A stretch of 64,000 bases of DNA from Actinoplanes nipponensis (GCF_016862275.1 NZ_BOMQ01000008.1:434001-498000); one strand, 5' to 3'. Shown: positions 43,585 through 52,576, counted from the first letter of the stretch. Made by a program: numbers and translations. Notes: a model not told the origin generated them from the letters alone.

Positions 43585-44460
43585 TCATCCCGTGAACCTG
43601 CCGTTGCGCCGGAACTCGGCCTGCATCATGGCGATCTCCTCCTGGCCCGGCACGACGATCTGCGGATCAGGGGTGAAGTCGAGCTCGGTGCTGCGTTCCT
43701 TGTAGTCGACCGCGTTGAGGATGACCTTCATGGTGTTCAGCCGGGCCTGCTGCTTGTCGTTCGAGCGGATGATCACCCACGGGGCCGACCGGGTGCTGGT
43801 GCGCAGCAGCATCTCGTACTTGCGGTCGGTGAAGTCGTCCCAGCGGCTCTGCGCCTGCATGTCGATCTCACTGAGTTTCCACTGGCGCAGCGGGTCGGTC
43901 AGGCGGCGTTCGAAGCGGCGGGCCTGGGTCTGCTTGGTGACGCTGAAGTACAGCTTCACCAGCACCGTGCCCTGCCGCACCAGGTCCTTCTCGAAGCCGG
44001 GCACGCCCTGCAGGAAGTCCTGGTACTCCTTGCGGCTGCAGAATCCGAAGACCCGCTCCACCATCGCCCGGTTGTACCAGCTGCGATCGAACAGCACGAT
44101 CTCCCCGCCGGCCGGGAACTGGGCCACGTAGCGCTGGAAGTACCACTGCGAGCGCTGCTCCTCGCTGGGCCGGCCGAGCGCGACGACCCGGTAGTGCTTC
44201 TCGTTCATGTACCGGGTGACCCGGCGGATCGCCCCGCCCTTGCCGGCCGCGTCGCGGCCCTCGAAGAGCACGATCATCCGCAGACCCTCGTCCTCGAGGT
44301 AGCGCTGCAACTTGAGCAGTTCGACCTGCCACGGCCGCAGCCGGCGGTCGGAACGCAGTTTGCGGTCCAGCGCCGCCCGCTCCCGCCGCAACGCCATCAG
44401 TTCCCGCATCGCCTCCTCGTACGCCGCTGCGATGTCCGCCGAGGGCGGTGACGGGGCCAT
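43585..44460 (-). CDS. ppk2: Polyphosphate kinase 2 family protein (second copy)
   Basis: 291 residues, a single PPK2 domain with Walker A EGRDAAGKGG (residues 68-77), Walker B FDRSWYNR around Asp125 and the lid segment RFERRLTDPLRQWKLSEIDM. The N-terminal 45 residues are helical and charged. It is clearly different from the copy at 14066, notably in the N-terminus and the loop after Walker A (RYMNEKHYRVVALGRPSEEQRSQW), and looks closer to the polyphosphate:ADP-type group; substrate choice is inference. First gene of an operon with the small protein and the K+ channel. Motif site 14 lies 57 bp upstream, at the very end of the LuxR gene. Confidence 0.95.
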   Translation of the reverse strand: MAPSPPSADIAAAYEEAMRELMALRRERAALDRKLRSDRRLRPWQVELLKLQRYLEDEGLRMIVLFEGRDAAGKGGAIRRVTRYMNEKHYRVVALGRPSEEQRSQWYFQRYVAQFPAGGEIVLFDRSWYNRAMVERVFGFCSRKEYQDFLQGVPGFEKDLVRQGTVLVKLYFSVTKQTQARRFERRLTDPLRQWKLSEIDMQAQSRWDDFTDRKYEMLLRTSTRSAPWVIIRSNDKQQARLNTMKVILNAVDYKERSTELDFTPDPQIVVPGQEEIAMMQAEFRRNGRFTG

Positions 44461-44517
44461 CGGGTTCCTCCTTCTGCCGGCTGGCTCTCAGCGTGGACCA
44501 CGGCCGGGACCGGGGGC

Positions 44518-44534
44518 TCATCCCGGGTGAGTGA
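44518..44534. promoter_or_regulatory. 17-bp palindrome, island motif (site 14)
   Basis: TCATCCCGGGTGAGTGA, exact match, 57 bp upstream of the PPK2 operon and overlapping the stop codon of the LuxR copy C gene. Confidence 0.55.
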
Positions 44535-47208
44535 CGTCGGGGATGAGCCCCAGCGACCGGGCCCGGCGTACCGCCTCGTTGCGCCGGGCCGCGGAAAGCT
44601 TGCGGAGGATGCTGCGGACATGGGTCTTGACCGTGTTGACCGACACGTAGAGCGTCGCGGCGATCTCCTCGGTCGGCAGCATCGCCGCCATGCCCTGCAA
44701 CACCTCCATCTCGCGGGGACTCAGCGCTTCCACGATGACCAGATCGCCGGCGCCGGGCGCTCGACCGGCGCCCGTCGCGGCGCCGGTCAGCGCGCGCGTC
44801 TGCTCGGCGAAGTCGGCGCCGACGAGTCCGCTCAGCCGGGCCCACACCTGGGCCACGTCGCGGCGCCGGCCCGGCGCCGAGGCGGCGCGCAGGGCGTGTT
44901 GCAGTGCGGTGCGGGCCTGGCCCGCCTCGCCGAGCTGGCCGGCGATCCGGGCCCGGGCGAGCCACGCGTCGACGCCGATCGCCGGGTCCAGCCCGGCGGT
45001 GTCCAGCACCGGCGTGAGGAGCTCGGCGGCCCGCTCGGGGTCGCCCTCGGCGGCGAGGGCTTCGGCGTGCAGCACGGCGACGTCCGGCGGGTACGGCCGG
45101 GCATAGCCGGCCACGGCCGCCAGCGCCTCGGCGGGCCGTCCGGCGCCGATCAGCAGCCGGGCCCGGGAGACGCACAGGTCGCGGACGAGCCACTCCGGCG
45201 GGGCGGGCTGGGCCCCCGTCCCGGCCCGTTCGAGCACGCGCAGCGCGCCCGGGGAGTCGCCGCGCAGCCGCAGCCGGCGCGACTGGACGAGCGCCACGGC
45301 GGCCGCGGCGACCGGGTCCGGCGGGCCGAGGTGTTCCGATTCGGCGGCCCGCAGGTGGTGCGCCGCGGCCTCGGCGTCGTCGCGCTCCACTGCCACCCAG
45401 GCCAGCACCACGCGGGCCAGGCGGGTGTGCGCCGGGGTCAGGCCGTACCGGTCGGCCTCGCCGGTCGCGTCGGTGGCCAGCTTCTCGGCCTGCCGCAGCC
45501 GCCCGCGGTGGGCCTCGATGAGCGCGAGGTGCTGCCGGGAGCTGATCGCCAACCTCGCGCAGCCGCCGGCCGGCGCGACGGTGACCTCCGCGAGGCAGGA
45601 CGCGGCCGCGTCGAGGTCGCCGGCCTGGCTGTGCGCGAGCCCGCGGGCCGCCACGGTCAGCGCGCGCAGCTCCTGGTGGGCCGCCGTCACCTCGGCCGGG
45701 GTCCGGGCCAGGGCCTGCTCGGTGGCCGGGGTCAGTTGCAGCACCTGCTGATGGTCGGCCCGCGCGGCCGCGAGCAGCACGTTGAGGATCGAGTCGGCCA
45801 GCGCCAGCGCCTGGCTGTACTCCCAGTCGCGCCGGATGACCAGGTCCTGGGCCCGGGCGAGCTGGAGCGCGCACCGATCGACCGCGGCGTCGGCCAGCGC
45901 CAGGGCCGCCGACACGATGGCGGCCTCGGCGCTGTCGCAATCCTCCGGGAGGTGCGCCAGCAGGGCGCCCAGCCGGCCGTGTCGTCCCTCGATCACCAGC
46001 CGGCCGACCGCGTAGTGATCGACGACGATGGTGGCGGCCGCCGCCCAGTCCCGCGCCTGGACGGCGTGGCCGACCGCCTCGACCGTCCGGCCGCGGGCCG
46101 CCAGCCAGCGCGCGGCGTGGCTGTGCAGGGCGGACGCCCGCAGCGGGTTCTCGTACCGCAGCCGGGCCCGGAGGAGTTCGGCGAAGAGCCGGTGGAACCG
46201 GTACGTCGTGGAGTGCTCCGTGGCGGGCTGGACGAAGGCGTTGCGCCGCTGCAGGTGCTCGAGCAGCCGCCGGGCGTCCGCCCGTCCGGTCACGGCCTCG
46301 GCCAGCTCCGGGGTGAACGTGTCCAGGACGCTCGTCTCCAGCAGGAAGTTCTGCACGTCCGGCGGTTGCACCCGCAGCACCTCGTCGGTCAGGTACCCCG
46401 CGACGCCGGTGTCCTGGCCGGTCATGGTGGCCAGCAGGCGGTCGGCGTCCGGCTGGCCCTGCAACGCCAGGGCGAACAACCGGAGGCCGGCCGCCCAGCC
46501 CTCGGTGTGCTCCAGCAGCGCGGCCAGCCCGGTCCGGCTCAGCTCGACACCGTGCAGGGCCAGCAGTTCCCCGGCCTCCGCGGCGGTGAAGGCCAGGTCG
46601 CCGGTGCGGATCTCGGCGAGCCGGCCGGCCAGCCGGTGCCGGTGCAGCGGCACCGGCGGGTCCCAGCGTCCGATCAGGACCAGCCGCAGCATCGGGCCGG
46701 CGTGCCGCAGGACGAATTCCAGCTCCGCGGCCCAGGGCGCCTCGCCGGCCGGCGAGGCGCCGTCGAGCACCAGCACCAGCGGCTCGGGTCGCAGGGCGAG
46801 CGCGGCGGCCAGCCGGATCAGGAACCTGCGGTCCGCCGCCCCCGGAACGCTGCCCGGGTCCGCCGGGAGGGCCATCCCCGCCCGGCGCAGGGCCGTCACC
46901 ACCTGGGCCCAGAAGTCGCTCGATCGGTCGTCGTCGTCGTCGTCGTCGTCCAGCGTGATCCAGGCGACGGCGACGCCCGGGGCGAGGCCGTGGACCCACG
47001 AGGCCACCAGCTGGGTCTTGCCGCTGCCGGCCGGGCCCACGACCAGCGTGACCGGCCGGTCGTCGCGATCGGGCAGCGCATCGAGCAGCCGCGGCCGTGG
47101 CACCAGGAAGAGCGGCTGCTCCGGAACCGCGAACCGCGACGGGAGCACGGGATCATCAGCCGGCCTCGGACTGATGACGGGTGCGACGAGGGCGAGATCA
47201 GCACGCAC
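44518..47208 (-). CDS. MalT-like LuxR-family transcriptional regulator (copy C)
   Basis: 896 residues, same architecture as the protein at 28711: Walker A VGPAGSGKTQ (residues 57-66), Walker B-like LVLVLDGA, helical repeats, and LuxR HTH (LSPREMEVLQGMAAMLPTEE; LYVSVNTVKTHVRSILRKL). It shares the VRA start, the same hinge sequences (LIGRWDPP; HRLAGRL-EIR) and the last 20 residues with copy B, so it is a duplicate. A run of eight aspartates follows AWITL in the ATPase domain. GTG start with GGAGGT 4 nt upstream. No motif site lies in its promoter. Its stop overlaps motif site 14 for the downstream PPK2 operon. Confidence 0.93.
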   Translation of the reverse strand: MRADLALVAPVISPRPADDPVLPSRFAVPEQPLFLVPRPRLLDALPDRDDRPVTLVVGPAGSGKTQLVASWVHGLAPGVAVAWITLDDDDDDDDRSSDFWAQVVTALRRAGMALPADPGSVPGAADRRFLIRLAAALALRPEPLVLVLDGASPAGEAPWAAELEFVLRHAGPMLRLVLIGRWDPPVPLHRHRLAGRLAEIRTGDLAFTAAEAGELLALHGVELSRTGLAALLEHTEGWAAGLRLFALALQGQPDADRLLATMTGQDTGVAGYLTDEVLRVQPPDVQNFLLETSVLDTFTPELAEAVTGRADARRLLEHLQRRNAFVQPATEHSTTYRFHRLFAELLRARLRYENPLRASALHSHAARWLAARGRTVEAVGHAVQARDWAAAATIVVDHYAVGRLVIEGRHGRLGALLAHLPEDCDSAEAAIVSAALALADAAVDRCALQLARAQDLVIRRDWEYSQALALADSILNVLLAAARADHQQVLQLTPATEQALARTPAEVTAAHQELRALTVAARGLAHSQAGDLDAAASCLAEVTVAPAGGCARLAISSRQHLALIEAHRGRLRQAEKLATDATGEADRYGLTPAHTRLARVVLAWVAVERDDAEAAAHHLRAAESEHLGPPDPVAAAAVALVQSRRLRLRGDSPGALRVLERAGTGAQPAPPEWLVRDLCVSRARLLIGAGRPAEALAAVAGYARPYPPDVAVLHAEALAAEGDPERAAELLTPVLDTAGLDPAIGVDAWLARARIAGQLGEAGQARTALQHALRAASAPGRRRDVAQVWARLSGLVGADFAEQTRALTGAATGAGRAPGAGDLVIVEALSPREMEVLQGMAAMLPTEEIAATLYVSVNTVKTHVRSILRKLSAARRNEAVRRARSLGLIPDVTHPG
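46927..46950. repeat. GTC x 8 trinucleotide repeat in LuxR copy C
   Basis: Eight perfect GTC units (GAC on the coding strand) encode eight consecutive Asp residues between Walker A and Walker B. Copy B has a normal EDGDQ here. Confidence 0.9.
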
Positions 47209-47307
47209 GGGACCTCCGGTAAGAAAGTCGAACGCGGAACCGGATCTTCAGCCTTCCGGACCCGGCAGCCGTCCACATCGTTCGAAACGGATTAGTCACC
47301 GGTGGAA

Positions 47308-47324
47308 TCGTCTCCGGCGGATGG
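47308..47324. promoter_or_regulatory. 17-bp palindrome, island motif (site 15, weak)
   Basis: TCGTCTCCGGCGGATGG, two mismatches, 75 bp upstream of the DUF2252 gene. Confidence 0.35.
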
Positions 47325-47399
47325 TGCGTCGCCGCCGGTGGCGAGGTCTGGTGGCAGGAGGGCCGGATCCGGCCGGTGCGCCGCGTGGAAGGATGCTCC

Positions 47400-48846
47400 A
47401 TGGCAGGTCAGACGGTAGCGGAGAGCACCAGGACGGCGTTCGGCGAACCGGGCGCGACCCCCGCGGCGAGGGCCGCGGCCGGGGTTGCGGCGCGGGCGCG
47501 GGCGCCCCTGGACTCGCACGTGAGTATGCCCACAGACGACGAGCGGCCGGACCCGGTCGAGGTCCTCGTGACCCAGTCCGCGACGCGGCTGCCCGAGCTG
47601 GTGCCGATCCGCTACGGGCGGATGCTCGTCTCGCCGTTCGCCTTCTTCCGGGGCGCCGCCGCGGTGATGGCCGGGGATCTCGCCCGCACGCCGACGTCGG
47701 GACTGCTCAGCCAGCTCTGCGGGGACGCGCACCTGAGCAACTTCGGGGTGTTCGCCTCGCCGGAGCGCCGGCTGGTGTTCGACGTCAACGATTTCGACGA
47801 GACCTATCCGGGGCCGTGGGAGTGGGACCTCAAGCGCCTGGCGGCGAGCCTGGTCGTCGCCGGACGCGAGAACGGCTTCCGCCGCAAGGCGCGCGCCGGG
47901 GTCGTGCTCGCCGCGGTGGGCCGGTACCGCCAGGCGATGCTCCGCTTCGCCGGCCGCGGGCACGTCGAGGTCTGGTACGCCCACGCCGACCTGGAGGAGA
48001 TCAACGGGCTGCTGCGCAACGAGCTCAGCGGGGCCCACCGCAAGCGTTTCGCCGCCGCCCAGGCCAAGGCCCGTACGCACGACAGCATGCAGGCGTTCCG
48101 CAAGATGACCGGCCTGGTCGACGGGCGCCGTCGCATCCTGGCCGATCCGCCGCTGCTGGTCCCGGTGGACGATCTCCTGCCGGACACCGGCCGGCGGGAG
48201 CTGGAGGAGCAGATCCGCGACCTGCTCGCCGGCTACGCCGCCACCCTGCCCCCCCGATCGGCGCCTGCTGTTCTCCGCCTTCCGGTTCGTCGATCTCGCC
48301 CGCAAGGTCGTCGGGGTGGGCAGCGTCGGGACCCGGTGCTGGGTGGTCCTGCTCAGCGGGCGCGACGAGAACGATCCGCTGCTGTTGCAGGTCAAGGAGG
48401 CGCCGCCCTCGGTGCTGGCCGGGCAGGTCCCGGACGTGACCGTCACCGGGTGGCGCAGCGAGGGCGAGCGCGTCGTGACCGGACAGCGGCTGATGCAGGC
48501 CACCGGCGACATCTTCCTGGGCTGGCAGACCGTCACCGGCATCGACGGCCGCACGCGGGACTTCTACGTGCGGCAGCTGCGCGACTGGAAGGGCTCGGCG
48601 GTCGTCGAGACGATGGACCCCGAGGCGATGCGGGTGTACGGCGCGCTGTGCGGCTGGACCCTGGCCCGGGCCCACGCCCGCACCGGTGACCGCATCGCGA
48701 TCGCCGGGTACCTGGGCGACAGCGTCGCCTTCGACCGGGCGCTGGTGGAGTTCGCCGAGCACTACGCGGACCGCAACGAGCGGGATTACGACCTCCTGGA
48801 GGAGGCGGCCCGGGCCGGCCGCATCCCCGTGCACCGCGGGGTGTGA
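47400..48846 (+). pseudogene. DUF2252-family protein with a frameshift in a C-run
   Basis: The two parts together match a full-length DUF2252 protein (about 480 residues), a family with a protein-kinase/APH-like fold. Part one (47400 to about 48250) has CGDAHLSNFGVFASPERRLVFDVNDFDETYPGPWEWDLKRL; part two continues RRLLFSAFRFVDLARKVVGVGSVGTRCWVVLLSGRDENDP and ends at 48846. The frames differ by one base, and the change falls in seven C at 48249-48255. With six C the sequence reads straight through as TLPPDRRLLF. Either an assembly error, a real inactivation, or a slippage switch. ATG at 47400 with GGAAGGA upstream. Confidence 0.85.
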
Positions 48847-48861
48847 GGACGCGGCCCGGGC

Positions 48862-49725
48862 TCAGGCGGGCGTCTCGGTCTCGGCTTCCCGCAGCCGGGC
48901 GTGGAACAGCCCGAGGCGGTAGAGGCGCTCCAGCCGGCGCACCGTGAACGGATGGGACCGCGGCAGCTGCGAGACGGCGACCCAGAAGCCCCGCAGCGAG
49001 CGGCCCTGCCGGACCAGCTCGTCGACGTCGACGACCTGCTCGGTGTGCCGGCCCGAGGCCAGCAGCACCAGTCCGGTCATGCCCAGCGGCGCCAGGTGGG
49101 CACCGTGGCGGTCGCACGAGTACTCCCGCAGCCGGGACAGCGCCGGGCCCAGCAGCGGGATCCGCTCCGAGTACGCCACCGCGAGCTGGTACCACAGCGA
49201 AACGTGGTGCAGCCGGATGTGACCGAGCTCGTGGCCCAGGATGAACCGCAGGCCGTCCCGGTTGTCGTGGTAGAGGTTCACGAACAGTTCGTTGGACAGC
49301 ACGACGTAGTCGTGTCCGGTGGCCTGCGCCGCGAAAGCGTTCAGCGCGCCGTTGCCGTTGCCGAGGTAGATCTGCGGGCGCCGGCGCAGGCCGAGCCGGC
49401 GGGCGAAGGCATCCGCCGTCTGGAAGAGCTCGGGGTACTGGCGGGGCGACAGTTCGACAGCGGTTCCTCGGATGGACGCCCGCTGGGTCTCGCGGATCAC
49501 GATCAGGGTGGGGATCAGCAGCAGCAGGCCGATGAGCGCACTGCGCACGGCGGTGGCCCAGCCGGTGTCCTGCAGGCGTTCCGGCAGCAACGGCAGCGAC
49601 ACGGCGGCCTGCACGATGAAGCCGATGATGAGCAGGTTCAGCACCACCATGAAGATGAAGAACGGCAGCTCGGCGGGGTGCCGGAGCCGGCCGGCGGGGG
49701 CGGGTTGCTGCTTTGACGTCGACAC
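48862..49725 (-). CDS. M48-family membrane-associated zinc metalloprotease
   Basis: 287 residues. Two N-terminal membrane helices (FFIFMVVLNLLIIGFIVQAAVSL and ALIGLLLLIPTLIVI) lead into an M48 peptidase domain with zinc motif HELGH at residues 165-169 and the third ligand Glu201 in REYSCDRHGA. The segment YLGNGNGALNAFAAQATGHDYVVLSNELF is the conserved substrate-edge region. Related HtpX-like proteases remove damaged membrane proteins during envelope stress; that role is inferred. GTG start with AGGAGG 8 nt upstream. It is divergent from the phosphoesterase gene; the shared 171-bp region contains motif site 16. It converges on the broken DUF2252 gene. Confidence 0.93.
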   Translation of the reverse strand: MSTSKQQPAPAGRLRHPAELPFFIFMVVLNLLIIGFIVQAAVSLPLLPERLQDTGWATAVRSALIGLLLLIPTLIVIRETQRASIRGTAVELSPRQYPELFQTADAFARRLGLRRRPQIYLGNGNGALNAFAAQATGHDYVVLSNELFVNLYHDNRDGLRFILGHELGHIRLHHVSLWYQLAVAYSERIPLLGPALSRLREYSCDRHGAHLAPLGMTGLVLLASGRHTEQVVDVDELVRQGRSLRGFWVAVSQLPRSHPFTVRRLERLYRLGLFHARLREAETETPA

Positions 49726-49817
49726 AGCGATCCTCCTGTGATCGTTCCTGCCGCTGGCGCTGGCGCACGGTGGAGCCGTGCTGACGCCGAGCCTGCGCCG
49801 CCGGGCCGGACCGTGCC

Positions 49818-49834
49818 TCACCCCGCCGAGGTGA
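49818..49834. promoter_or_regulatory. 17-bp palindrome, island motif (site 16)
   Basis: TCACCCCGCCGAGGTGA, one mismatch to the asymmetric consensus but a perfect inverted repeat (TCACC...GGTGA); 62 bp before the phosphoesterase and 92 bp before the divergent M48 gene. Confidence 0.55.
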
Positions 49835-49896
49835 GGTCGGCGCCACCGGCCGGCACGACAATGCCGGAAGGTCCTGCAGCTGCGACGGAGGCCGCC

Positions 49897-50661
49897 ATGC
49901 TCGTCATCGCACACCTGTCCGACCTGCACCTGGGCGCGCACGAGCCGTCGGCGGTGGCCACCGTGGCGGCCGACGTCGCCGCCGTGGTCCCCGCGCTGAC
50001 CGTGGTCACGGGCGATCTGACGATGCGCGCCCGGACCGGGCAGTTCCGCCTGGCCCGCGAGCTGCTCGATCGGCTCCCGGGGCCGCTGCTGGTGGTGCCC
50101 GGCAACCACGACGTGCCGCTGGTCGGCGTCGACCGGCTGGTGGGGCCGTACCGGCGCTACCGGCGTCTGGTCCAGGCGGATCTCGATCCGGTGTTGCGGC
50201 TGCCCGGGGTGACCGTGATCGGGTTGCACACCTCGCCGGCGTGGCGGTGGAAGAGCGGACGGGTGTCCCGGCGGCAGAGCGAAGCGGTCGTCACGGCGCT
50301 CGGATCCGCCCCCGCCGGCGCCGTCCGGGTGCTGGCGATGCACCACCCGCCGCGCGCGGGCGGCCTCGCCCGGATCATCGGACGCGCCCGGCTGCTGCGG
50401 GCGGTCGCGCTCACCCGGGCGGACCTGGTGCTGGCCGGGCACACCCACGTGCCCGGGTCGGCCCTGATGGGGCTGGACGGGACGGCCCACCGGCCGGTCG
50501 AGGTGGTGGCCGGCACCGCCGTCAGCCGGCGGACCCGCGGCGCCGGCCGGTCGTGGACGACGATCCGGGTCGACCGGACGGCCGTGGTCGTCGAGGAGCG
50601 CGTGCAGGACGCCACCGGCTGGCGCACCGGCGCCGTACGGCATTTCCCCCGGCCCGGCTGA
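49897..50661 (+). CDS. Metallophosphoesterase (calcineurin-like)
   Basis: 254 residues with the complete set of metallophosphoesterase motifs: HLSDLHLG at the N-terminus, VVTGDLT, VVPGNHDVPLV, AMHHPP and LAGHTHVPG. This is the class that includes cAMP phosphodiesterase CpdA-like and other soluble phosphodiesterases. I chose the ATG at 49897, which puts HLSDLHLG eight residues from the start and has GGAGG 5 nt upstream; upstream ATGs at 49861 exist. No signal peptide, so cytoplasmic. Preceded by motif site 16. A cAMP-related role is possible but unproven. Confidence 0.93.
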   Translation: MLVIAHLSDLHLGAHEPSAVATVAADVAAVVPALTVVTGDLTMRARTGQFRLARELLDRLPGPLLVVPGNHDVPLVGVDRLVGPYRRYRRLVQADLDPVLRLPGVTVIGLHTSPAWRWKSGRVSRRQSEAVVTALGSAPAGAVRVLAMHHPPRAGGLARIIGRARLLRAVALTRADLVLAGHTHVPGSALMGLDGTAHRPVEVVAGTAVSRRTRGAGRSWTTIRVDRTAVVVEERVQDATGWRTGAVRHFPRPG

Positions 50662-50690
50662 CGGAGTGTTCGGCAGCCCCGCCCGGGTCG

Positions 50691-51641
50691 CTATCGACCG
50701 CTGGGCAACGAACTGGCGAAGGTGAGGAGAAGCTCGGCGGTCCGGGCCGGATCCTCGACCATGGGTGAGTGTCCGACGTCGGGCAGCACCTCGACCCTCG
50801 CGCCCGGGACCTCGCGGTACAGGGCGGCGGACGAGGACCGCCACCGCTGGTCCCGCCGGCCGAAGACCACGAGCAGCGGTTTGCCGAGGTCCGTGAGCCG
50901 GTCCGGCATCGGACGCCGGCGCAGGTAGTCGTCGGACGCACGGGACGCCGTCGTGAGGGAGTGGTAGGTCAGGCGACGCGTGTCGTCGACGAGCTGCTGA
51001 GGGATCGGGAATCCCGGTGCGAACGCGCTGCTCAGGCCGCGGCGGAGGATGCCGTCGGTGCGGAGGCGCCACAGCAGTTGCCCGACCATCGGGACCTCGA
51101 CGAGCCGACCGACGGGTCCGTCGGAGACGAAGCCGTCCAGGCGGGGTCCGGTGTCGATGAGCGCGAGCGCGGCCACCAGGTCGCCTCGTTGCTCGGCGAG
51201 GGAGGTGGCGACGTAGCCGCCGGTGGAATGGCCGACGAGGACGGCGTGCTCGACGCCGAGGTGGTCCAGGGCCCGGCCGATCCGGCGTCCCTGCTGCGCG
51301 ATCGCGTAGCCGTCGCCGGCGGGTTTGGCCGACCGGCCGTGCCCGAGCAGGTCGATGCGGATGACGCGCCAGGAGCCGGCCAACAGCGGAACGACCCGGT
51401 CCCACCAGCGGGTCGAGGCGCCGAGCCCGTGGATCAGCACCAGTGCCGGTGCGTCGCGGGGGCCGTCCTGGCTCACGTGGATGTCTCTGCCGTCGAGGCG
51501 CAGGATCGAGTCGCCGGTGGCGTCGGCGTCCTGCCGGGACACCATGACCGCGTTTCCCGTCAGCAGTCCGGCGACCGTGAGAAGGATCGTTGCGGCGATG
51601 ATGCGGCGCCTGCGGCGGCGCGCGCGTTGCGGAGTGGTCAT
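50691..51641 (-). CDS. Alpha/beta hydrolase with N-terminal membrane anchor
   Basis: 316 residues. A very basic start (RARRRRRRIIAATILLTVAGLLTGNAVMV) forms an uncleaved anchor or twin-arginine-free signal. The hydrolase domain is complete: oxyanion LIHGLGASTRWW, nucleophile Ser in LVGHSTGGYVA (GHSTGG), acid region VVFGRRDQRW and catalytic His in LPDVGHSPMVEDP. Likely an extracytoplasmic esterase or lactonase; substrate unknown. The ATG at 51641 lies 77 bp from the divergent AraC gene, with the inverted repeat GAAC-N4-GTTC between them, so the AraC protein probably controls it. Confidence 0.9.
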   Translation of the reverse strand: MTTPQRARRRRRRIIAATILLTVAGLLTGNAVMVSRQDADATGDSILRLDGRDIHVSQDGPRDAPALVLIHGLGASTRWWDRVVPLLAGSWRVIRIDLLGHGRSAKPAGDGYAIAQQGRRIGRALDHLGVEHAVLVGHSTGGYVATSLAEQRGDLVAALALIDTGPRLDGFVSDGPVGRLVEVPMVGQLLWRLRTDGILRRGLSSAFAPGFPIPQQLVDDTRRLTYHSLTTASRASDDYLRRRPMPDRLTDLGKPLLVVFGRRDQRWRSSSAALYREVPGARVEVLPDVGHSPMVEDPARTAELLLTFASSLPSGR

Positions 51642-51677
51642 GAGGGCACTGTCGCGGGCCACGGGCGCCGGTGGATT

Positions 51678-51689
51678 GAACGAATGTTC
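51678..51689. promoter_or_regulatory. Inverted repeat between the hydrolase and AraC genes
   Basis: GAAC and GTTC separated by 4 nt in the 77-bp divergent promoter region. Candidate binding site for the AraC-type protein; no island motif is present here. Confidence 0.35.
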
Positions 51690-51718
51690 CGCCGTGTCGG
51701 TGTGCGTAGCATGAGCTG

Positions 51719-52576
51719 ATGCGACCGGCCGTGGACCAGTGCGCCGACGCGGCTGTGTGGGATGTCGCACGCCCGGCACGGCCCAGCCGGGTGGCCGGCG
51801 TCAGCCTGGCGGGGTTCCGTGACCGTGGCCTGAGCACGGCCGGCCACCGGGCGATCCCGCACCCGGCCGTGACCATGGCTCTGGATTTCGGCGCCGACCC
51901 GCTCATCGTGGACGATGCCGCCGGCCGGCAGCGGCGGGGGAGCCTCGTCGCCGGGCTCGGCTTCGGACCCGGCGCGGTCCGGGTGCGGGGCGAGAGCTTC
52001 CAGGCCGTGCAGGTACGCCTGTCGCCGGTCATCGCCGGCGCGGTCCTGGGCGTGTCCCCGGCCGACCTGGACGGCGCCGTCGTGGCCCTCGACGACCTGT
52101 GGGGCCGGCGGGCGTCACATATCCGTGAGCAGCTCGCCGACGCCTCCTCGTGGGAGGAGCGGTTCGCGGTGACCGACGCGATGCTCGCCCGTCGGAGCCG
52201 GGCCGGGTGGCCGGTGGATCGCGAGGTCGCCTGGGCCTGGAAACGGATCCTGGCCGGCCGCGGCCGGGTCCGGATCGACGTGCTCGCGGCGGAGGTCGGC
52301 TGGAGCCGCAAACGGCTGTGGTCCCGGTTCCACGCACAGATCGGCCTGCCACCCAAACGCGCCGCGAAGCTGGTCCGCTTCGACCACGCGGCCCATCGCC
52401 TGGCCGCCGGCGAGGACGCGGCCCGGGTGGCGGCCGACGGCGGCTATGCCGACCAGTCCCACCTGCATCGCGACGTCGTGGCGTTCACCAGAGCCACCCC
52501 GGCGACCGTGGCCGGCGAACCCTGGCTGGCCGTCGACGACATCGCCTGGCCGGATCGCCGGGCCGCACCGCGGTAG
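51719..52576 (+). CDS. AraC-family transcriptional regulator
   Basis: 285 residues. The N-terminal 170 residues are a sensor domain without a cupin signature I can name (RAIPHPAVTMALDFGADPLIVDD...ESFQAVQVRLSPVIAGAVLG). The C-terminal AraC DNA-binding domain has both helix-turn-helix units: IDVLAAEVGWSRKRLWSRFHAQIGLPPKRAAKLVRF and ARVAADGGYADQSHLHRDVVAFTRATPATV. Divergent from the alpha/beta hydrolase with a short shared promoter region, which suggests local control of that enzyme. No separate ribosome-binding site is obvious. It converges on the RDD gene. Confidence 0.93.
   Translation: MRPAVDQCADAAVWDVARPARPSRVAGVSLAGFRDRGLSTAGHRAIPHPAVTMALDFGADPLIVDDAAGRQRRGSLVAGLGFGPGAVRVRGESFQAVQVRLSPVIAGAVLGVSPADLDGAVVALDDLWGRRASHIREQLADASSWEERFAVTDAMLARRSRAGWPVDREVAWAWKRILAGRGRVRIDVLAAEVGWSRKRLWSRFHAQIGLPPKRAAKLVRFDHAAHRLAAGEDAARVAADGGYADQSHLHRDVVAFTRATPATVAGEPWLAVDDIAWPDRRAAPR

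Noticed and set aside
44527..47295. Very long open frame on the plus strand opposite LuxR copy C
   Set aside because: Low-complexity Arg/Gly/Gln/Pro sequence; the minus strand has the full LuxR protein with Walker and HTH motifs.
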